A stretch of 8,239 nt of DNA from Nitrososphaerota archaeon. Lineage in GTDB: Archaea > Thermoproteota > Nitrososphaeria > Nitrososphaerales > Nitrosopumilaceae. Under the pieces are notes generated by a model, which searched no databases, was not told the DNA's origin, and saw only the letters and a list, made by a program, of their open reading frames with translations. The stretch lies in contig JACZUQ010000028.1 in assembly GCA_022573065.1 (NCBI GenBank), forward strand, positions 1-8,239, in the 5' to 3' direction. Made by a program: the position numbers and the translations under genes. Positions 1 to 5,152 of the stretch are shown here, piece by piece. Position 1 is the stretch's first letter, and each line of letters begins with the position of its first letter.

Positions 1-629
1 GGAGTAGTACAACTACATTCAGGATGGATTAAGAATTCCGCATTTGGTAGATCATCAAGTTTTTTCTGGATATCTGTAGAACTAATCCCAGCATGAACAT
101 GACACTCACCAGCCCAAATGAACATATTTTTTCTTCCTGTCATTTTTGCAACATAAGAACCCAAAAACATGTCAGGTAAGAAAAGAATTTCTTTATTATC
201 TGGAATTGCTTTAATTACATTAACAGCATTAGATGATGTACAACAATAATCAAGTTCTGCTTTAATTTCTGCAGTTGTGTTAACGTATCCAACTGATATT
301 GCATCTGGGTGTTCTTTTTTCCATTTTCTTAAATCATTAACAGTTATAGAATCAGAAAGCGAGCAACCCGCTTCTAAATCTGGGATTAATATTTTTTTCT
401 GTGGGCTGATAATTGCAGCAGTTTCTGCCATAAAATGTACTCCACAAAACAAAATTGTTTTATTATCAACTTTTGCTGCTTGTCTTGATAAACCTAAAGA
501 GTCTCCAACAAAATCTGCGATATCTTGAACATCTGGTACTTGATAGTTATGTGCTAAAATTACTACATCTTTTTGTTTTTTGAGTTTTAGAATTTCTTCT
601 TTGAATTCGGTTGCTTGTTGTACTAACAT
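1..629 (-). CDS. nadA: Quinolinate synthase NadA (partial, C-terminus outside window)
   Basis: This cytoplasmic [4Fe-4S] enzyme condenses iminoaspartate with dihydroxyacetone phosphate to give quinolinate, the precursor of NAD. Reading from ATG at 629 gives 209 residues before the left window edge; roughly the last third of the family length is missing. The hallmarks are AHNYQ (His27, Tyr29), CGVHFMAET (62-70), PDLEAGCSL (83-91), GYVNTTAEIKA (114-124), CCTSSNA (129-135), LPDMFLG (151-157), WAGECHVHAG (172-181) and HPEC (202-205). By family alignment, Cys89 and Cys176 should be two of the three cluster ligands; the third lies outside the window. His27, Tyr29, Tyr115, Asn117, Ser132 and His179 match known substrate-site residues. 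The ATG start puts the AHNY motif at the usual distance and lies about 31 bases after a TATA-like box. An AGGT at 633-636 is too close to be a good ribosome site. NadX, which supplies iminoaspartate, is just upstream on the same strand. Identity is very secure. Confidence 0.96.
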   Translation of the reverse strand, partial: MLVQQATEFKEEILKLKKQKDVVILAHNYQVPDVQDIADFVGDSLGLSRQAAKVDNKTILFCGVHFMAETAAIISPQKKILIPDLEAGCSLSDSITVNDLRKWKKEHPDAISVGYVNTTAEIKAELDYCCTSSNAVNVIKAIPDNKEILFLPDMFLGSYVAKMTGRKNMFIWAGECHVHAGISSTDIQKKLDDLPNAEFLIHPECSCTT

Positions 630-655
630 TTTACCTAAGAAAATTGGTTTTTTAA

Positions 656-665
656 TTAATTTAAA
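656..665 (-). promoter_or_regulatory. TATA-like box for nadA
   Basis: On the minus strand the sequence TTTAAATTAA is centred about 31 bases upstream of the nadA ATG. In archaea transcription starts about 25-30 bases after the TATA centre, so the message would have almost no leader. This fits the lack of a well-spaced ribosome site. It suggests nadA can be transcribed on its own as well as by read-through from nadX. The region is AT-rich, so chance is possible. Confidence 0.4.
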
Positions 666-692
666 GAATCAGATCATACCGTAAAAATTCTG

Positions 693-722
693 TAATAGTG
701 GCTATTATGGCAATTATTGCCA
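693..722. repeat. Two abutting perfect 15-bp dyads between nadX and nadA
   Basis: TAATAGTGGCTATTA (693-707) has perfect 6-bp arms around a 3-base centre. TGGCAATTATTGCCA (708-722) has perfect 7-bp arms around a single T. The two dyads touch without overlapping and begin 2 bases after the nadX stop codon as read on the minus strand. They lie about 28-57 bases upstream of the nadA TATA-like box, where a DNA-binding regulator could act. They could instead fold as tandem short hairpins in the 3' end of nadX mRNA, although the 1-base centre favours a DNA operator for the second. The symmetry is directly visible; the role is inferred. Confidence 0.5.
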
Positions 723-724
723 AA

Positions 725-1543
725 TTATGTTCCTATAGTAATCCCACCAGAGCAATATTTTCTTAGAGTTTCTATAGATGATAATATAGCAAGTCTACTA
801 GTTTTAGGATTAGTTGAATCTGGAACATTTTGTATTGAATAATTCATCTCACCGAATTTCCCTTTTACTTCAATTTGATGTGTGTTTTTATCCGTATTAG
901 GATCAGCGATTATTTTCACTTTAGTTTTTTGACTACCAAGTCCTACAAGACTAAGCAATGCTGCAACGTTAATGTTTGCAGGAAATAGTTTTACTGCCTC
1001 ACTTGCTGTGCCTTCAAAGATTATAGTTTGTGTATCAATTTTATCAAGAGAAATATCCGAAGTTTCAAAAAATTTTGCGTCTTTAAGTGAATTTGGATGT
1101 TTGGTAGTAGTTAATGTCACTAATTCTAGCTCATCTTTTACTGACTTGATAGCATCGAGTCCAGCAATTGCCCCCGAAGGTAAGTAAATATTTTTTGAAA
1201 ATTCTTTACATGCATCAGATAATATTTCAAATACTGATTCATCAAGTAGTGCCCCTACACTCATCATCATTAGATCCTTTCTGTTTTGAAGAACTGATAG
1301 TGCTACATCTTTAACTGCTTGTTGGGATGCAGCTTCCACTACTAGATCAACTGGGCCAGAGGATAATAGATGTGAGTTTTCAACAATAGTTGGTTTGTTT
1401 TTTAGTTTTGATACTAATTTCTCAGAAGCTTCTTTTGATTGATCATAGATTTGGGTGAGTTGAGCAGGAATTTTTCCTGAATCTATAGCCAATGCAATCT
1501 GGCTCCCAATTGCCCCACATCCCAAAAGAGCGATTTTCTTCAA
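725..1543 (-). CDS. nadX: L-aspartate dehydrogenase NadX
   Basis: This enzyme oxidises L-aspartate to iminoaspartate with NAD(P)+, the first step of NAD synthesis where L-aspartate oxidase (NadB) is not used. The 272-residue length is normal for the family. The N-terminal Rossmann fold shows GCGAIG (Gly8, Gly10, Gly13), with Asp34 at the end of the second strand. VVEAASQQAV (68-77) and SVGALL (95-100) follow. The catalytic/dimerisation part has PSGAIAGLDAI (122-132), FPANINVAALLSL (187-199), a conserved-looking His222 in NTHQIEV, and the terminal signature NPKTSRLAILS (245-255). The start codon is TTG at 1543. An in-frame stop lies ten codons upstream (1571-1573) with no ATG or GTG between, and MKKIALLGCG is a normal Rossmann start. 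A TATA-like box about 29 bases upstream suggests a leaderless message. nadA follows after 95 bases. Function is secure from several family motifs; cofactor preference cannot be read. Confidence 0.94.
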   Translation of the reverse strand: MKKIALLGCGAIGSQIALAIDSGKIPAQLTQIYDQSKEASEKLVSKLKNKPTIVENSHLLSSGPVDLVVEAASQQAVKDVALSVLQNRKDLMMMSVGALLDESVFEILSDACKEFSKNIYLPSGAIAGLDAIKSVKDELELVTLTTTKHPNSLKDAKFFETSDISLDKIDTQTIIFEGTASEAVKLFPANINVAALLSLVGLGSQKTKVKIIADPNTDKNTHQIEVKGKFGEMNYSIQNVPDSTNPKTSRLAILSSIETLRKYCSGGITIGT

Positions 1544-1567
1544 GCTGATCGAATAAGGAATTTCTTG

Positions 1568-1577
1568 TAATTAATTG
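1568..1577 (-). promoter_or_regulatory. TATA-like box for nadX
   Basis: CAATTAATTA on the minus strand is centred about 29 bases before the TTG start of nadX, the right distance for a leaderless archaeal transcript. The core AATTAATT (1569-1576) is self-complementary, so the box has no intrinsic direction. Only its distance to nadX (29 bases) versus nurA (about 70 bases) assigns it. This spacing also supports the unusual TTG start. Confidence 0.42.
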
Positions 1578-1610
1578 TAGTCTATTGTTAGCTAAAGTTC
1601 TGTATAACCT

Positions 1611-1621
1611 AAAGATTTTAT
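1611..1621 (+). promoter_or_regulatory. TATA-like box for the nurA-herA-mre11-rad50 operon
   Basis: AAAGATTTTAT is centred about 25-27 bases upstream of the nurA ATG, again predicting a leaderless transcript. No ribosome-binding motif precedes nurA, which fits. A weaker alternative is TGTATAACC at 1601-1609, which would leave a leader of about 10 bases. Either would drive the whole operon, because no later gene has an upstream gap. Confidence 0.35.
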
Positions 1622-1642
1622 CTGTTCTAACAAAGTATTGGT

Positions 1643-2482
1643 ATGCTCAATAGTGTGTTTAAGGATGCCATTAAGAGACGTGAAAAGACACTTGAAATTC
1701 TAAAAGGTCCAAAATTTGAGCAGATTAAAGAAGAAGCCAAATCAAACTGGATAGAATATAGACCAAATAAAGACGAAGTAGTGGTTGCAGGAATAGATAG
1801 TAGTTTTAACTGTACAAAATTTCAAGGCGCCGAAATGTGGGTAGTAACAGCAGTGTCAATTAAATCAAATGGAGAAATTATTTCAGACCTGCATGATTTT
1901 GGGTTAGGATATACAGAATCAGATATCTCTTCTATGGCAAGTAAAATGGAAATCCAAGCTTGTGAGCAATCAGCAGATGTAGTAGATTTGGTTTTAATGG
2001 ATGGTTCATTATATTCACAATTTATGACGCGTCAAGTATCATTAATTGGTTCTTTCCTAAAAGTAATGAAAAAAAACAACAATGTAGTTTTTATTTCAAA
2101 GACATCAAATACACGAGCACAATTTGAAAAATTCGATTCTATTGCAGGGGATATATTCTATTACAATCATGCAACAAATACTCCGGGATTTAGTAAATTA
2201 TTCAAAGACACAAAATATGGAAAAGACAAGATCATTTCATCAACTTTTGTTAGATTAAGCGATTCATTACCATTGATTAAGATCGAACTTTTGGATGAAA
2301 ACTATTCTGAAGAAGAAATCAAAACATTACTAAACAGACTTTACAAAAATAGTGTTGGTGGATATCCATATGCATTAAAGCTCGCACATAATAATTGTAA
2401 AATTAGTGGGCGAGACTTGGCAAAGCTAGTAAGTTTACATGGTTTATCAACTGAAATTGGTTCAAGAGAGGTTCTAGGATGA
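1643..2482 (+). CDS. nurA: NurA 5'-to-3' DNA nuclease
   Basis: NurA is the ring-shaped dimeric nuclease that docks on the HerA hexamer and degrades the 5' strand during break resection. The 279-residue protein has the NurA fold and acidic site. Asp52 in AGIDSS is followed by Glu103 (KMEIQ) and Asp120 in LMDGSLYS. The later motif FISKTSNTR (150-158) carries Lys153. GGYPYALKLAHNNC (239-252) supplies His249, matching the conserved C-terminal histidine of the family. All expected catalytic acids are present, so an active Mn2+-dependent nuclease is likely. The protein is somewhat shorter than crenarchaeal NurA (about 330-340 residues). It is the first gene of the operon, with a predicted leaderless start, and its TGA overlaps the herA ATG by 4 bases. 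Assignment rests on the motifs and on adjacency to herA. Confidence 0.93.
   Translation: MLNSVFKDAIKRREKTLEILKGPKFEQIKEEAKSNWIEYRPNKDEVVVAGIDSSFNCTKFQGAEMWVVTAVSIKSNGEIISDLHDFGLGYTESDISSMASKMEIQACEQSADVVDLVLMDGSLYSQFMTRQVSLIGSFLKVMKKNNNVVFISKTSNTRAQFEKFDSIAGDIFYYNHATNTPGFSKLFKDTKYGKDKIISSTFVRLSDSLPLIKIELLDENYSEEEIKTLLNRLYKNSVGGYPYALKLAHNNCKISGRDLAKLVSLHGLSTEIGSREVLG
2468..2472 (+). promoter_or_regulatory. Ribosome-binding site for herA
   Basis: GAGGT inside the end of nurA lies 6 bases before the herA ATG and is complementary to the archaeal 16S rRNA tail. It supports the ATG that overlaps the nurA stop. Unlike the promoter-proximal genes in this window, this internal gene has a recognisable ribosome site. 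Confidence 0.5.
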
Positions 2483-4011
2483 TTATTGGTTACGTGATTG
2501 GTGAATCAAGACCAACAAAGATTACTGCACTTTCCTCAAGACCATTATCAATAGGCGAATACACAATAATAGATTCTGAAGAAGGTAAAATCCTAGGATT
2601 AGTTGAAAAGACTTACGTATCAAGTGTGGCACTTGCAGATGTAAAAAACTTTGATGAAGCCGCTGAGAGTAAAGAGATTGCAGAAATTAACAGAAGAGAT
2701 AAAGGATATACATCTCAAATAATGATTTTAGGTTTTTTAGATAAATTACAGAAAGGTCAAGCAATAATTCCAGCTATTCCGCCATTACCTGGAACTGAAA
2801 TTTTAGAAGCAACAAGTCAAGATTTGGAAAAAATATTTGGTCCTGATGGAGTTCAATGGATAAAAATTGGATCATTACTACGAAATCCTGAGATAGTTGC
2901 CAAAGTTAATCTTAACAAAATAGTCTCAAGACATATTGGAATTTTAGCAATGACTGGAATGGGAAAAAGTAATCTTGTATCTCTTATCGCAAAACAAATC
3001 AATGACCTTAATGGAACTGTAATTATTTTTGATTATCATGATGATTATAGTAGTTTATCAATACCAAAAATCAATGTAATTGATGCAAAGATTAATCCAA
3101 GATTATTGGATGCTGAATCACTAGGTGAAGTTTTAGAAATTCGAGACAATGCAAGTATACAACAAAGAATTCTGCGAATGGCTTTTACTAATCAGGTCAA
3201 AGAAAGCAAAGAGTTTTGGGAAGCTCTCAATGACCAAGTTGAAGAAATTATTCAATTAAACAAGAAGGATAAAAAAGAATACACATACTCTGGAGGTAGA
3301 GTTCAAGACAAGATAGATGATGCACAACACAAGTTTTCTGATATTCTTGATCCTGGGGTAATGGATCCTATAGGATTGATTAAAGAAGGAAGGATCAATA
3401 TACTAAATATTTCTAGTCTTAGTGAAAAACAAGCAAACGTTGCCATGTCCTATTACCTACAAGAATTGTTAAATGATAGAAAAGATGCAATTCGTGCCAA
3501 AAACATAAAACAAACAACAAAAAGAAATCCAAGATTTGGTTCTTCAATTTTTGTTGTAATTGAAGAAGCACATGTTTTCATTCCAAAAACAGAAGATACT
3601 CAAGCAAAATACTGGGCATCGAAGATTGCTCGTGAAGGAAGGAAATTTGGAATAGGGTTAGGGGTGGTTTCACAAAGGCCGCGGAGTCTGGACCCTAACA
3701 TAGTTAGCCAAATGGGCTCACTTGCCATAATGAAGATTATTCAAGAGGATGATCAAAGCCAGATAGCATCTGCTGCTGAATCAATTAGTAAAAATCTGGT
3801 AGAACAACTTACTTCATTAAATGTTGGAGATGCGATATTAGTAGGTCAATGGGTAAATCTTCCATCAATTGTTCATATTGAACAAGTCAAAGAGAAAACT
3901 ATGGGAGCAGATCAGGATGCAGTTACAGAGTGGGCAGTGGCAAAAAAATTTAATGGAATAGCAAAAGAATCAACACAAAAGCTTATTCAAAAAGATTTAC
4001 TGGTGGATTAG
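2479..4011 (+). CDS. herA: HerA hexameric DNA translocase/helicase ATPase
   Basis: HerA belongs to the FtsK-HerA ATPase superfamily and pumps duplex DNA into NurA during end resection. The length of 510 residues is typical. Residues 1 to about 100 form the HAS-barrel domain that contacts NurA. The ATPase core has Walker A MTGMGKSN (158-165), FDYHDDY (184-190) after the second strand, Walker B FVVIEEAH (358-365, catalytic Glu pair 362-363), AREGRKFGIG (384-393) with arginine-finger candidates Arg385 and Arg388, and the sensor segment VVSQRPRSLDP (396-406, Gln399). The C-terminal part (about 460-510) has the usual strand that docks on the neighbouring subunit. Residues 240-290 are a helical insert common to the family. 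The ATG overlaps the nurA stop as ATGA, and mre11 starts one base after the TAG. All motifs are intact. Confidence 0.96.
   Translation: MIIGYVIGESRPTKITALSSRPLSIGEYTIIDSEEGKILGLVEKTYVSSVALADVKNFDEAAESKEIAEINRRDKGYTSQIMILGFLDKLQKGQAIIPAIPPLPGTEILEATSQDLEKIFGPDGVQWIKIGSLLRNPEIVAKVNLNKIVSRHIGILAMTGMGKSNLVSLIAKQINDLNGTVIIFDYHDDYSSLSIPKINVIDAKINPRLLDAESLGEVLEIRDNASIQQRILRMAFTNQVKESKEFWEALNDQVEEIIQLNKKDKKEYTYSGGRVQDKIDDAQHKFSDILDPGVMDPIGLIKEGRINILNISSLSEKQANVAMSYYLQELLNDRKDAIRAKNIKQTTKRNPRFGSSIFVVIEEAHVFIPKTEDTQAKYWASKIAREGRKFGIGLGVVSQRPRSLDPNIVSQMGSLAIMKIIQEDDQSQIASAAESISKNLVEQLTSLNVGDAILVGQWVNLPSIVHIEQVKEKTMGADQDAVTEWAVAKKFNGIAKESTQKLIQKDLLVD
4002..4005 (+). promoter_or_regulatory. Ribosome-binding site for mre11
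   Basis: GGTG, a common archaeal Shine-Dalgarno core, lies within the last codons of herA, 7 bases before the mre11 ATG. It supports the ATG placed one base after the herA TAG. Confidence 0.45.
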
Positions 4012-4012
4012 A

Positions 4013-5152
4013 ATGCTATTTTCACACATATCTGATACTCATCTAGGGCTTGTTCAGTATAATTCTGAAGAAAGAGAAAACGACATTTATGATGTTTTTA
4101 ATCAAACTATTGATATATCAATAAAAGATCATGTTGATTTTGTAATTTTTGCAGGCGATATATTCCATACGCCAAATCCAAGTGGAACTGCAATAATGCA
4201 TATGGCACATGCATTAAAAAAATTGAAAAAAAATAATATTGATTCTTTTTTTGTTTTAGGGGAACATGATATTAGTAGAATAAGATCATATCCAGTACCT
4301 TATGTTTTTCATAAATTAGAATTTTCTCAGTATATTGGTGAAGGAAAACCAACATATTACAAAGATGTTTTGATTATTGGATTTGATAAAATAAGAAAAA
4401 GCGAAATGCAAGACTTCGAGACTAGATTTCAAGAAGTTGACGCAATTGCAAAAGAACACAAAGGTCATAAAATTCTTGTAATGCATCAGGGAATAACTGA
4501 GGCAAACAAGTTTGCAGGAGAATTAAGTGCCAATGATCTTCCAAAAAACTTTACGTATTATGCAATGGGACATCTTCATGATAAATTCTTAAAATCATTT
4601 AGCAATATGAAAGGTTCAATTGCTTATCCAGGTTCTATTGAATTAACAACAAGTGAAGGAATAAAAAATACAAAAAAAGGATTTTTTCAAGTGGATATTT
4701 CTGGGATAGAGGCCAAACCAGAATGGATTGAACTTAACATTAGACCACAGGTATCAACAAGTACTAATTTTGAGGACCTTACAAAAACTGTAGATGATAT
4801 TCTTGAGCAAATCCATGAATCTATTAAAAAACCTATAATTGAGCTAAAAATTCAGGGCAAGGACATCCAAACAGACCTAGTGCAAGCACAAATCTCACGT
4901 TTAATGCCTTACGCACTTCGTTGTTCATGGAAAATCAGTAACCAATTATCAGATTCTTCTGTATTAATGGAAAAACCAATTCGTATGGATGATGAAATGT
5001 TAAAACTTGCCATATCAACGCTAAAATCAGAACAGTTAGCAAATTTTGCAATAAAAGAGTTACTTCCATTATTGACATCAAATAATCTAGAACAGGCAAG
5101 TCAGCTTATTGTTGAAAACTATAAACAGTTTAGACAGGAAAAATCAAAATGA
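4013..5152 (+). CDS. mre11: Mre11 nuclease subunit of the Mre11-Rad50 complex
   Basis: Mre11 is the Mn2+-dependent 3'-5' exonuclease/endonuclease that starts processing of DNA double-strand breaks. The 379 residues begin with a calcineurin-like phosphoesterase domain: SDTHLG (7-12; Asp8, His10), FAGDIFHTPNPS (46-57; Asp49, His52), GEHD (83-86), VMHQG (156-160; His158) and MGHLHDKF (185-192; His187, His189). The capping domain covers about 240-320. Helices at about 326-375, including LANFAIKELLPLL, should form the Rad50-binding linker. The odd point is motif III. The family has GNHD, and its Asn (Asn84 in Pyrococcus furiosus) binds metal, whereas here residue 84 is Glu, clearly encoded by GAA at 4262-4264. 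Every other ligand is present, so the site probably still works, perhaps with altered metal binding. The gene sits one base after herA and overlaps rad50 by ATGA. Confidence 0.95.
   Translation: MLFSHISDTHLGLVQYNSEERENDIYDVFNQTIDISIKDHVDFVIFAGDIFHTPNPSGTAIMHMAHALKKLKKNNIDSFFVLGEHDISRIRSYPVPYVFHKLEFSQYIGEGKPTYYKDVLIIGFDKIRKSEMQDFETRFQEVDAIAKEHKGHKILVMHQGITEANKFAGELSANDLPKNFTYYAMGHLHDKFLKSFSNMKGSIAYPGSIELTTSEGIKNTKKGFFQVDISGIEAKPEWIELNIRPQVSTSTNFEDLTKTVDDILEQIHESIKKPIIELKIQGKDIQTDLVQAQISRLMPYALRCSWKISNQLSDSSVLMEKPIRMDDEMLKLAISTLKSEQLANFAIKELLPLLTSNNLEQASQLIVENYKQFRQEKSK

Noticed and set aside
277..528. Plus-strand open frame of 83 codons
   Set aside because: It lies opposite nadA, whose minus-strand product has all family motifs; the plus-strand product shows no recognisable domain.
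972..1187. Plus-strand open frame of 71 codons
   Set aside because: It is antisense to nadX and has no promoter or ribosome site.
1544..1642. Possible small RNA or tRNA gene in the nadX/nurA divergent gap
   Set aside because: Only TATA-like boxes and an 8-bp palindrome TTAGCTAA (1589-1596) are visible; no cloverleaf or GC-rich structured segment.
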